Assembly (NCBI GenBank): GCA_003427395.1
Contig: BFEA01000212.1
Location: forward strand, 1,541,230-1,592,636
Source: Chara braunii
Taxonomy: Eukaryota; Streptophyta; Charophyceae; Charales; Characeae
DNA: 51,407 nucleotides
Direction: 5' to 3'
Part shown: positions 21,115 to 31,148 of the stretch, in pieces
Numbering within the stretch: the stretch's first letter is position 1
How the letters are laid out: every line of letters begins with the position of its first letter
The notes under the pieces: generated by a model
Told to the model about the DNA's origin: nothing
The model's input: only the letters and a program-made list of their open reading frames with translations
Database searches by the model: none
Position numbers and translations under genes: made by a program

Positions 21115-22264
21115 CCCCTACCCGGCATCTTCACCATTTTTGTAGGGTCAAACCCCTGTAGACTTTCGAGCCTTAGTCGACCCCACTGCGGGTCCCAGTT
21201 GGCTTGGCCCGCCCACACTCATGCTCAGGGGGCGGGCGATTCGTCACAGGTTCACCCCCACCTAGTGCTTTGAGATGGATGGGGGAGGGCCATCGCGCGA
21301 GAGAGCTTTGACATTGGGGATGTAGCTCATCCCTCACGCCGGGTGGTAGTCTCACTTGGTCATTCCACACGCTGATTATTTTTTTTTATTCTTAGTTATG
21401 TTCTCATGCAATTGCTCCTTCCAATACGCAGGCAGTCCAAGGGCTCTTTGAGTGTTTCTCTTCTCTTGTGCGCAGGCTAAGCGTCATCCTTAGGTCGCGC
21501 ACCATTTCCCTACGCATTGTGTTCCTACGAGGTCATCGGGGTGCGGCGTTGCCGTCCCCCCCCTCGCCTCTATGCACCCATCGGGTCCCATACATCTCCT
21601 CCAACCCTATTGACGCAGGCCCCTTAGTCTTTTCGAGGCCTTTACATGCGTGCACACACAACTTCACTTTTCCCTTGGCAAGATTGCACTTCATTTTCTC
21701 ATTTACACTAAAAGTCTCAAACGCAAAGGTCATTTTCATGGGTTGGCTTTATGCTAAGGGTCCCGTAGCCCCTTTGCCCCCTTCCCTTTTCCTTTTGATG
21801 CCCGGTTCCTCCCGGCCCTATCCCGCTCAAGACATCCTTAGCCTTCACTTACCTGCACAATCCCACACAAAGCAAAAATCCATACTATGCCCCGTTGGGG
21901 GTCAACACATAGCCTTTCCCACATGCCTATCTTTCCATGCTCTTTGGCTGATATTTGTTCCCTTTCCCCATTCAATCAGCCCATCCTCTTCTCATAGTCA
22001 TGCAATCGGGGAAATGGTTGAGTCAAACTGACCTCGCTTTAACTTATAGTTTCTCCGGATTCCGTCCTTTCCCACTTTTCCAAACGCCCTTTTTCTTTGC
22101 CTTCTTGGTGGCACAAGGGACCAGTTACCCTTCCCTTGCCCTCTCTCTCCACCAAGTGAGGTCTGATCTCTTTTTACCGTTCGCACCCTTACAATGTAAC
22201 AAGTGAGGGAAGAGGGGTTAGTCATATGCCAAGTGAGGGGAGGGGAGAGAGAGGGGCAAGGTGA

Positions 22265-22300
22265 AGTGGGAGAGAGAGAGAAAGAGTGGGAGAGAGGGAG

Positions 22301-22360
<60 letters not shown>

Positions 22361-22400
22361 AAAAGAAAAAGAAAGAGAGAAAAAAAAAAAGAGAAGAGAT
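22265..22400. repeat. GA microsatellite and flanking purine tract
   Basis: Pure GAGAGA from about 22306 to 22357, flanked by GGGAGAGA and AAAGAAAAAG steps. It produces Arg/Glu and Leu/Ser shadow frames only. Confidence 0.95.
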
Positions 22401-22430
22401 TTCTAATCCTAATCAAATCATCAACCCGTA

Positions 22431-22498
22431 GTAGCAGCCAAATGTCGGTCACCCATCCCATAGAAGTAGCAGCCAAATGTCGGTCACCCATCCCATAG
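22431..22498. repeat. 35-bp direct duplication
   Basis: GTAGCAGCCAAATGTCGGTC followed by ACCCATCCCATAG starts at 22431 and again at 22466, nearly identical. Confidence 0.9.
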
Positions 22499-22499
22499 T

Positions 22500-23045
22500 G
22501 AAAGATCAACTAAGCATGAACCGGAATACTACAATACACATGAATTTGACAATGAGAGATTGAAAAGTACATGCACATGTAAGAAGGCGCAACTAAGTAC
22601 GACCAGAACACTAAAACACACATGAACTCAACAATGAGAAGCTTGAACTAGTGAAAAGCACATGCACATAGGGAAGAAACCCACTAAGTATGAACTGAAA
22701 CACCACAACACACACGAACTTGATAATGAGAAGGTTAAACTAGTGAACGACACATGCACATGGAGGAAAAATCAACTAAGTATGAACCGGAACATCACAA
22801 ACACACCCGAGCTTGACAATGAGAAGCTAGACTAGTGAGAGGCACATGCACATAGATAAGAGATCAACTAAGTATGAACTGGAACATCACAACACACATG
22901 ATCTTGATAATGAGAAGCTTGACTAGTGAATGACATATGCACATAGAGGAGAGATCAGACTAGTATGAACCGAAACATCACAACACCTACGAACTTGACA
23001 ATGAGAAGCTAGAACTAGTGAAAGACATATGCACATGGAGGAAAG
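22500..23045. repeat. ~92-bp tandem array (six units)
   Basis: Each unit contains AAGTATGAACCGGAACATCA, ACACACATGAACTTGACAAT and CTAGTGAAAGACACATGCAC, with about 92-bp spacing. The period equals that of the array inside the LTRs and a few words are similar (ACTAG, GTGAAAAGCA), but homology is unproven. Confidence 0.85.
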
Positions 23046-23544
23046 ATCAGCTAGTCTCCCTTTTTGACATAAGGACGGATATCATATACAACTCTCTCCA
23101 AGAAGCAAACCAGCACTACGTTGATGGCCGAATTGCCAGAACGGTAGACCCCGCAATGCTCGTACTGATAGGGGAATATTCCTTTAGTAGTTACTTTCGA
23201 GAGTTCTTTACGTGCATCAGTAGTTAACATTCTTGATGAAGTCTCTGAGCTCCTGACTTTTTTTTTCCCTCCTTAGTGTTCCAAGGACATCATGGACTCA
23301 TAAGGCATGCATGAGATCAAGCCTGATTCTCTCCAACAGTAATATCAGTCTCCTTCTCCAGTCCAGTGTGGTACCTCACATAGGGGAAAATAAGATTTAG
23401 TAGGTAACTTGGCTTTCCAAGAGAATAATGACTCAAGGAAGATTGCAAAGTTAGTCTGGAAAATTCAGACAGTTCTCAAGGCCTAATCAAAACTCAAAGT
23501 TGTTTGCTGACCCAGGCTCGTTCCGGACACGAAAATTTTTCATG

Positions 23545-23562
23545 TCCCCGGCAACGACGCCA
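23545..23562 (-). promoter_or_regulatory. Primer-binding site, tRNA-Asp type
   Basis: On the minus strand TGGCGTCGTTGCCGGGG follows a CCACA terminus with a four-base spacer. It is complementary to the 3' end of plant tRNA-Asp (CCCCGGCAACGGCGCCA) with one mismatch. This is the common primer site of several plant Ty3 lineages. The LTR it belongs to would end at 23567 and extend rightwards. The left LTR's U5 end is outside the window, so identity with element A cannot be tested here. Confidence 0.6.
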
Positions 23563-23566
23563 TTTT

Positions 23567-24020
23567 TGTGGCACTTTTTCCAGTCGGGCTACTTCAGACG
23601 ATCGGAAAGCCAACAGGCTGTCACGCAGGATTTTGGATGACGTTTGCAATAAATAAAATAAATTAAATAAATCAATTGAAAGCAAATCCCTTCTTGTTGT
23701 GTGCGTCCGGCTTTGAGCGAGACGCTTCAATTGCGGTCTTCGCCGGTCCCCGGTCTTAGGAATCTTTTATTTTGATTCGGAACAGCAAAGAATAATGCAA
23801 ATAATAATCATGGGCTTTGAATATGTCATGCATGTATCAGTTCTGCAATTTTCTGATTTTGAGAACTGTGACAGAAACATCAGGAAACATAATGACCAGG
23901 CAATGACAATGCAAGAAGCAAGACTGACCGACTCGAGTAATAACACAGTCAGATAAGGGAAGAATGATAACTCATAATAGTCTCAAGGAGTACACATGTA
24001 GAGAGCATGGCCAGCACCAG
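23567..24020 (-). other. Presumed U5 end of a minus-strand LTR
   Basis: Sequence right of the primer site, ending ...CCACA on the minus strand. AT-rich stretch at 23645-23680 (AATAAATAAAATAAATTAAA). No gene seen. Assignment rests only on the adjacent primer-binding site. Confidence 0.35.
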
Positions 24021-24638
24021 TCAGGAGGCCTCACTCATCCCTATGATTCTCTCACTCGTTTTCTCACTTGTTGTGCGTTTCTTGTGGCTCGAGCCATGTC
24101 CCCGTAGTCGCTGAGTCTGTGGCCTCTGAATAAAGAGCCACCTAAAACCTGCTAGTTCCGAGCACTTCCACCCAAGTCCCATAATACGGAAATTGACCAT
24201 GGCACAAAACTCCTCCCAGAGTGTGGGAAGATATGGTCGAGAGAAAATCCCTCGTCTTAGATGCTGAAAATCTGAGGGTTCGGTCACTGCCTTGTAATCG
24301 ATCGCCGCCGGAGAGATGTACCTCTTTGCCAGGTCCACTATGTCACTCCAGCAAGAGCCATCAGTGAGGGTGATGAGCACTGGAGGCTTAGGATAGTCAG
24401 AATAGAGCTTGGGTCCGAAGCTACGGATCAGCCTTGTCCCTCCCTCATCAAACTCTCTTTCTTTCTCCTCGAGATACCTGGCTGCTGCGATCCAGATTGA
24501 GTCAAAATGGTCATGGACTTCCTTCCCCTTTTTCATATAAGGCCTCAGGTTATAGATAATACCGGAGACAAAGCTGGTGAGAACCACAAAGACCGACAAG
24601 TCATCCCGTCTGAAACCAACGACACTGACATATTGATA
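24021..24638 (-). CDS. Solitary module related to the pre-gag family
   Basis: A clean 205-codon minus-strand frame with no start codon at its open 5' end, so it is a fragment. Landmarks are FVVLTSFVSGIIYNLRPYM, IWIAAARYLEEKEREFDEGG, PPVLITLTDGSCWSDIVDLA, VTEPSDFQHLRRGIF and LWEEFCAMVNFRIMG, with a basic tail (HKKRTTSEKTSE). The WSDIVDLA, TExxDF, G-F and EE blocks match the order of module 2 of element A (HIVDVA, TEEFY, GSF, SEVL). The W..A..E..P..W-S-x-I-x-D pattern also matches the first module of element B. It has no internal stops, unusual in this window. It lies on the far side of the primer site, so it is probably a remnant of another element. Confidence 0.55.
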   Translation of the reverse strand, partial: YQYVSVVGFRRDDLSVFVVLTSFVSGIIYNLRPYMKKGKEVHDHFDSIWIAAARYLEEKEREFDEGGTRLIRSFGPKLYSDYPKPPVLITLTDGSCWSDIVDLAKRYISPAAIDYKAVTEPSDFQHLRRGIFSRPYLPTLWEEFCAMVNFRIMGLGWKCSELAGFRWLFIQRPQTQRLRGHGSSHKKRTTSEKTSERIIGMSEAS

Positions 24639-24843
24639 CTAGATCGCATCTTTGAGGGCTATTTGATTGAGGTTGGTCAAGACTGACCTCTTGACTGAAA
24701 AGATCTGGACCGTACTCATGTGCTGAGGTCGAAGTTAGGACTGGTCTGTGCCTTTTGGCAAGGTATCATCTGAATAGTGTAGAACTTTGTGTTGGATAGC
24801 AACAATTAAGTGCTTGTTCAGTTCAGACTAAGATTGAATATTT

Positions 24844-24918
24844 TGCTGAGATTGTTGACTGAGAACTGAATGCTGCTGAAATTGCTGACTGAGAACGGAA
24901 TGCTGTTGAGATTGTTGT
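24844..24918. repeat. 30-bp direct repeat, 2.5 copies
   Basis: GCTGAGATTGTTGACTGAGA-type unit repeated near 24844, 24874 and 24904 with small changes. Confidence 0.85.
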
Positions 24919-25389
24919 ATACCGACTGCTTAGCAAGGCACTGGAAACAGTTTACCAAGTTGTAGGGCACAATACTTATTCGCTTGATAGAGATATTGGA
25001 TGCTGCTGGATTGATAACAACGCTAAGTACCACTCTCTCGACCAGATTCTGATGGTTTTCAACTTGATTGGGGTTTTGTCTCATGGAAATATTGAATGTT
25101 CTCCCTCACTTTTGCCTCCGGAGTGATGCATCGCAACCTGTCTCAACGTCTTTTCACTTGTCCGTTCCCCATTTTGTGTATCAATCACGTCATTCGTTAT
25201 ATGTTTTTCTTTTCTTACCTCCTCCGTTATCCTCGCTCCTAATCATTCTTGCGAAAGGGGAAAGTCATACTGAGCTTTTATGGATAATTGTCGTAATCGA
25301 TTCACCATAGGTTAATGAAGGCCCCCCCTTTGAACATTCATCAGCCTCAGTAAACGAGAACGTGCTGTGTACCCTCAAGAGAGAAACCC

Positions 25390-25848
25390 TTGCTTAGACT
25401 GGTAAGAGGTCATGGAGGGTTGAGTAAGGTTGAATTAGATAAACCGTTAAATTCCCTCAATTCTATAACGAGGAGAACCGTAATCCCCTATGAGATCGTG
25501 AGGTATGAGGCCATAAAGAAACCAGGGCGAGAGCAGAACAATTTGTATGTTCTTACCTTCTATTTTATTGATCTTGATGAGTATGATATTGGAATTTATG
25601 TACCGAGACAAAGATTTGAAGAGTGTAGAAAAGGTGCATGCTGGCAGCGAGCGTCAGACATTGTGCATGATGAGAAAGGAATGTTAGAGCGAGAAGGAGA
25701 GAGTTTCTCCTTGAGTACTTATGTCAGACCTTTCGTTGGAATACCATCTCCACCTGTTGAAGGACTTACATTCTCAAGACACAATTGGTCATCCATGATA
25801 GATTTCGTATGGAAAATGAAGAGGGTTCAAAAGAAACATTCTCAGTAG
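25390..25848 (+). pseudogene. Pre-gag module 1 of element B
   Basis: A 152-codon plus frame: PYEIVRYEAIKKPGREQ, LYVLTFYFIDLDEYDIG, IYVPRQRFEEC, CWQRASDIVHDEKG, SLSTYVRPFVGIPSPP and NWSSMIDFVWKM. It ends by running out of frame into the next module. The IVRYE, IYVP and DW/NW blocks repeat in module 2 just downstream. The W..A......E..P..P....W-S-x-I-x-D pattern resembles the 24-kb ORF. No known domain; function unknown. It is the 5'-most coding sequence recognisable in element B. Confidence 0.55.
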
Positions 25849-26339
25849 CAAGAATAACCACAGTGAGAAGTAAACTTTATGAGGTAATAGGTTTTGATAA
25901 CCCCTTTGTGATCTTGAGATATGAGACTTGTGTGAGAGAGCACATAATATTTCACATCCCAGTAGTCAAATTCTTGAATACTGGCAGTCTGGACGTAAGA
26001 ATTTATGTACCAGCATGCCTAGAGAAGGAAGATGATTACTTGAAGTGTCGAACTAGTGCTTATATTAGTCTCATAAGAACCAAAGAGTGGCTTCATAAAT
26101 TAAAGAGAAAGGTAACCTGGGGAAAGGGAGTAATACAATTTGAGAAACTTCCTAACCTTTTAACTGCTGATGACTTTGAGGATAGAAGAGATTGGATGTC
26201 TCTTCTAGAAGCCATTGTCATCGTTGGTAAAGCGAGAGAAAGTGACTTGACAGTAATAATAAAGTCCCTACTCCTGGATAATTTCGAGCATCAGTTCGAG
26301 ATCCTAAATCAAGTCCCTTTTGAGATTTCTCTCTCTTGA
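25830..26339 (+). pseudogene. Pre-gag module 2 of element B
   Basis: Landmarks: ARITTVRSKLYEVIGF, FVILRYETCVREHIIF, LDVRIYVPACLEKEDD, IRTKEWLHKLKRK, FEDRRDWMSLLEAIVIVG and FEISLS at the end. It repeats the RYE / IYVP / DW order of module 1, so the two are tandem paralogues. The frame overlaps the end of module 1, indicating that an indel has fused or shifted them. Confidence 0.55.
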
Positions 26340-26359
26340 TGATAATCATGATGATCAAG

Positions 26360-27032
26360 AATGTATGGCTCTGTTGAGCAACTAATATTTGGGGTTATAT
26401 TAAAAGGCGGAATAGTCAAAACGGAGGGGACTCTTCAGGTTGCAGATACGAGTCTTTCTACTCTGGATGAGATTGAGTTCTTACAACCCTTCATTGATCG
26501 TATGAGGGACTCTGCCTTAAGAGTTGTCACTGACTAGACTGAGATTAACTACCTATTAAAGGTAGTGAAAGTGGGAGCTACTGAGAGAATATCCTATCAT
26601 TCTTCCAGGGAACGAGTCTCTCTTGCTAGGAGGATTAACACCGGATCATAAACCATGCAATTTGACTATGAGATTATAGACTTGACTCGATATTTTATGA
26701 TTCGGGGGACTGTAAAAGGGTATGATAAGAGATTGAGTAGGGATGATGAAAGAGAGTTGATTGAGGACTATATTGGAAGATTGAAAAGGATTGCGTTGCC
26801 CTTGATCACTACCCAGTCTATTATTGCTTACACTCTTTATGTACAAAATTATCAAGGGGTAGAGCAAACAAGAGAAGAGAGAAACGAGCGTATCTCTTGC
26901 GAGAAAAATGAGAGATTGAAAAATAAGAAAAGGGAGGACAGAAGTGACAGAAGAGAGAGAAGAAAGTATCCAGGAAAAACCTATGGTCAAAATGGTCGGA
27001 CGAGGAAGACCAAACTCTTCTGCAGGGACTAA
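26360..27032 (+). pseudogene. Pre-gag module 3 of element B
   Basis: One plus frame with TAG near 26536 and TAA near 26648. It covers SVEQLIFGVILKGGIV, DEIEFLQPFIDRMRDSALRV, FDYEIIDLTRYFMIRGTVKG and RLSRDDERELIEDYIGRLKR, ending in a Lys/Arg/Glu-rich coiled-coil-like tail (REERNERISCEKNERLKNK). It overlaps the start of gag in another frame. It may be the C-terminal half of a module or a third diverged copy; similarity to modules 1-2 is weak. Confidence 0.45.
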
Positions 27033-28581
27033 TGAGGAGGTTGTGGTGGGTGTTATACGGGAACTGGTAGAGAGAGTTGACACTATAAAAGGAGGATCAC
27101 ACATCGCAAGAGCAAAGAGGCTAGATGAGAGAATTCCATGTTTTAGAGGACCTCAAGTAAATGATTTATTGGATGAGTATGAGCTATTTGGTCTCAGTTA
27201 TGGATGAACAGACAAGCAACGACTTAAGCAGCTTCTATCTTACTGTGACACTGACTCGAGGTTGACTGTTCAAGAGTTGATGGAAGGGGCCACTACATGG
27301 GAAGAGGTGAAAGAAAGAATGAAAAAAGAATTTGAGAAAGACTTTGTTCCAACTGCTACCAAAGATCTCCTCAACATCAGAAGAGTTAAGTATGATACTT
27401 TCAATGTTTTCTTTCAGACTTTTGTCAGAATGGCTAGAAGAATTTCATACTTGGATGAGGCTCAGAGATGTCACATTTTCCTGACTAATTTTACTGATAA
27501 CGAAAGACAGACTGTTATTGATCAAGCTCAACACTATCCTCTCAGATGAGATGAAATGGTTGCAATTGTCAGAATTGTACCTACGGTTTCTCATAAGAAA
27601 TGGTCATTGGATCAGATCAGTACATTTGTCAAGGAATGGAAGACTGAGATTGGTATGAACAGAGAGAACAATCTGAGTGTTAAAAATATTATTCAAAGAG
27701 TGATGGCTAACTGTATGCCTACAAACCATGTTGTGGATGACAGAGGAAAGAAGAAAGTTGAAAGTGGAGAGGAAGATGATAATGATGATGAGAGCTATGG
27801 TAAGAAGGGAGACTCTTCTAGATCCAAAAAGAATGGAGGGAATTGTGACAGAGGAAACAGGGAAATAAGGAAGTATGATGACCGTCCTAAGAAGAGTTTT
27901 GTCTGCTATTATTGTGGTGAAGAGGGTCATACTACCACCTATTGCAGGCCTCTTCAGCAGGATGTGAAGAGTCGGGTGACAAAGAAGGATGCTATGGGTC
28001 ATGTCTGTGATAGTTCATGAAACAAGTTGAATCCTAGACATCCAGGAGGTATGAGACTTCTTGCTCTTAAACATGATGAAAAAATGAAGAAGAAGAAGAA
28101 AAGAAAGGTTAATGTGAATGTTCACTTTCTTATCGACGAGTTACCTAATGAACTTGTGCAGGAAACAAGTGACCCTCATACCACGATTGAGTTATCTCTA
28201 CAATCCCTAATATTTATAAAGGATACGTCTGACGAGGCTTCTACAAGTGAGCCTTCACAAGAAGGAAATTTTACTCCTCATAACCCTTCTGAATTAGTAG
28301 AATCTCCTTCTTGTGAATCGGCTCACTTCCTGGTCAATATTATGTCATTTGATGGTGACATACCTCCAGAACTCGTTATGGAGCGTAGTGTCGTGCTTGG
28401 AGAAGTGAGAAACCTTCAAGCACGCTTGACGCCCCAGATGATAGAGGAAAAAAAAAGAACGAAAGTTGAGGAGTCTTTGATTAATATTCTTGATGATCCG
28501 GAACCAGAACTTCCACATAGGAAAAACAAGGAAAGAAGAGGAAATTTGCCCTCAAGAGTGAGTTGGGAGATGAGACTGTGA
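26944..28581 (+). pseudogene. Element B Gag polyprotein
   Basis: A single frame interrupted by TGA at 27205, 27547 and 28018. The capsid-like region reads PQVNDLLDEYELFGLSYG-stop-TDKQRLKQLL, then TTWEEVKERMKKEFEKDF, LLNIRRVKYDTFNVFFQTF and FLTNFTDNERQTVIDQ. This is the same order as Gag of element A. A CX2CX4HX4C zinc knuckle is at CYYCGEEGHTTTYC (about 27903-27944). A long charged region follows (KKKKKRKVNVNVHFL, then Ser/Glu-rich). The first two TGA codons fall where Trp is expected. Confidence 0.85.
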
Positions 28582-29471
28582 TTACTGATATGATTACTAA
28601 AATGCTGGAAGAGACAGAAATGACTTTGTCATTCAAAGAAGCAAATGACTCTTGCACCTAAGTTGAGAGAAGAACTAAAAAAGTTGATTGAGAAGAAGAA
28701 ACTGAAAGTTAATTACTTCGGATAAACTTTTCCCAGTCAAGTGAACAGATCACTGCCAGGTTATAAAATAAGATTCGCAACCATGGGATGTGGGCACCTA
28801 ATCATTTATATTAATCAGGTGAAGATTCGAGCCTTACTGGACTCTGCGGCAGAGATGGTTCTTCTTTTCCGGAGGACAATGGAGGTTTGTTACTTGTTTA
28901 TTGATAGACCTGCAAAAAACATATTGGGTAATATTGCAGCATAACGTTTTCTGGCAGGTTTTATTGATAATCTGTCTATTAAAGTAGGGACTATGTAAGT
29001 TGATTTACTGGGTTTTGTAGTGCCGGAACTGGACCATGATTGTATCTTGGGCACTCCATTTTTGCATAGGATGGCGGCAATCCAATTTTTCAGTCATGAG
29101 GGGTCATCCTGGATCGGCCTACAAGATCCAGAGACTGCTCAGGAACAGACCTTTATGGTCTGCACTAAAAGTGATTTCAAGCATCGGTGGTTTGCTAATC
29201 CAATAAAAAAATAAGAGTCTACTGAAAGGATTAGGAAACTAAGAGAAGAGGGCAAACAAGAGGTTAAAGAAGAAGTTTCAGTCGGTATTAACTAAGTTTC
29301 GAAAATGATAAAAGCCCTTGGTAAACTAAAAAATGAAGGCAGACAAATTGAAGCATTTAAGAAGGTTGTGAAGACTGCTAAGGGGGGCAGAATGAAATTG
29401 AAGTTTGCACCGACTCATTCTTTTTTAGAAAAATAGTCACTGGGTCAAAGAGAAAATATAAACCCAAGGGG
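28582..29471 (+). pseudogene. Element B aspartic protease and linker
   Basis: Active-site loop IRALLDSAAEMVLLF (28828-28872), with D-S-A replacing the usual D-S/T-G. The later strand is PELDHDCILGTPFLHRMAA (29023-29079). Stops at 28942 and 28996 break the frame, and a further Lys-rich linker to RT carries more stops. The domain lies between Gag and RT as expected. The altered triplet and stops make it non-functional as it stands. Confidence 0.65.
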
Positions 29472-30788
29472 GTGAACAAAAACCCGGTGGCAATCCTAAT
29501 AGAAAAGGATTATGATGAAGCATTGAAAAAAGAGAGGAAAATTATTAAAGCATTAAGGGAATCTGCAAAATTGAAAAATAGAGTCACCAAAGAGAGATTT
29601 CACACAATAAAGATAGGCTCGGATCAGTTTATCTTGCCTAAAAAGAAAGAATGTATGTTCAAGATGTGTCAGGAGTTCTCTGGTGCATTCTCCTTTAATG
29701 ATGAAAAGAGAGAGCCGTTGGACGTGGATATGATCAAAATGGTCAAAATTTGGATAGTTGATCATGCTCCATGGAATGACAGGCCAACCAAGTATGCCCT
29801 GAAAGAAGAAGCATATGTTGTAAAATATCTTGACAAGAAGATTGCATCTAATATTGTTGAACCGGTTGATGGACCGTATGCTGACCACTGGTTTTGCTTT
29901 TGGAAACCAGGGGTTGGATTGAGATGGATACAAAATTTTCAGAAGCTCAACTCTGTGACGGTACGTGATGCAGGTAGTCTTCCTAATGCTGATCTCCTTT
30001 CTGAATCCTGTGTTGGTCGATGCATTTATTCCCTAGTTGATTTATATTTTGGCTATGATCAGTTTCTCATTGATCATACTAGTCGACCAATGACTGTCAT
30101 GCACACGCCAAAAAAGCTCATTCAGATGTGCGTGGTACCTCAGGGTTGGACTAATGGTGTGGCAGTGGTTCAAAGGAATATGATCCAAGTCATGCAAAAC
30201 ATTTCTCCTGAGGTAACCAGCCCCTATATTGATGACAATCCTGTGAAAGGACCCCTGGTAAGGGATAAGACTTTGGTCGCAGGTGGAGTCAAAAAGTTTG
30301 TCTGGGAACACGGTGAAGGAGTAAAGATGGTCCTAGAGAGACTTCAGAAATATAACCTGACTGCCAGTGAACCAAAGTCCCTTCTCTTTCAACCAGAGGT
30401 AATCATATTGGGCTTCAGATATTTCTCCAAGGGTAGGAGTCCTGACCCCAAGAAGATAGACAAGATCTTGAACTGGTCTCTGTCACTCAAGAGAGTGACG
30501 GACGTCAGAAACTTCTTGGGTGTTTGTGGATTCTGGAGGATTTTTAGTTCTTATTTTGCTACCCTTGTAGAGCCTCTGAGGGAGATGGTAAGGCAAGGGG
30601 CTAATTTAGCATGGAATGAGAAAAAACAAGTTGTTACAGAAATTTTACAGGAGAAATTAAAAGATGAGGGTGTAGTGCTGGGAGTGTTTTTTTATGATGA
30701 TGAGGAGACAAAACCTTTCATCATCGAGGCAGATGGAGGTCCAGTAGCTCTAGGTGGTGTGTTTATCCAGACAGATGAAAATGGTTAA
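29472..30788 (+). pseudogene. Element B pol: reverse transcriptase and start of RNase H
   Basis: The longest intact coding stretch in the window (438 codons). It starts in the pre-RT linker (CQEFSGAFSF) and has WKPGVGLRWIQNFQKLN, SLVDLYFGYDQFLID, the active site SPYIDDNPVKG (YIDD), the thumb RLQKYNLTASEPKSLL and the connection NFLGVCGFWRIF. The RNase H start is PFIIEADGGPVALGGVFI. It ends at a TAA in DENG-stop-ERPLRF, after which the same frame continues. RT copies element RNA into DNA in the cytoplasmic particle. Confidence 0.9.
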
Positions 30789-31148
30789 GAGAGGCCTCTA
30801 AGATTTGAGAGCAGGACTCTTAACTCTACAGAAAGAGGTTATACTCAGTTCAGAAAAGAGCTACTGGCAATTATCCATAGCCTCAGATGCTTCAGGCACT
30901 ATGTACTAGGGAGGAGATTCATCTTGAGGACTGATGCATCTGCTGTGATTGGTGTCATTAAGAAGCACTAGCAAGTAGATCCAACAGTCAGCAGGTGGAT
31001 TGCCTTCATCTGGACTTTTGATTTTAAGTTGGAAAAAATTCATACTTAGAAGAACAGAGTAGATGTCCTGAGCCGGATTAAATGGAGAAAAGATGAAGAA
31101 GAAGATGTAAACGGGACGATTGAAGAATCAACCTATGTTGATAATTTT
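30789..31148 (+). pseudogene. Element B pol: rest of RNase H
   Basis: In frame with the RT: RFESRTLNSTERGYTQFRKE gives the catalytic Glu and FILRTDASAVIGVI the Asp, followed by a TAG (near 30970). Then come VSRWIAFIWTFDFKLEKIHT, another TAG and KNRVDVLSRI, the usual end of the Ty3 RNase H (KNxVADxLSR). Confidence 0.8.

Larger units (their letters stand above)
19408..23544. other. Leader-like region between primer site and pre-gag modules
   Basis: About 4.1 kb with no confident gene. It holds a C-run (20107-20120; on the minus strand GGCGGGGGGAG, polypurine-like), a possible plus-strand ORF (20641-21114), a GA microsatellite, a 35-bp duplication and a 92-bp tandem array. It could be the 5' untranslated region of element A or an older nested insertion. 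Confidence 0.45.

Noticed and set aside
21468-22031. 187-residue plus-strand ORF
   Set aside because: Pro/Ser/Leu-rich low-complexity composition, no recognisable feature, in pyrimidine-rich DNA where such openings are expected.
23018-23227. Small plus-strand ORF after the 92-bp array
   Set aside because: The frame starts inside the repeat and only about 55 residues are non-repetitive; no family is recognised.
25320-25327. C-run as a polypurine tract for a minus-strand element
   Set aside because: A short homopolymer with no LTR start beside it.
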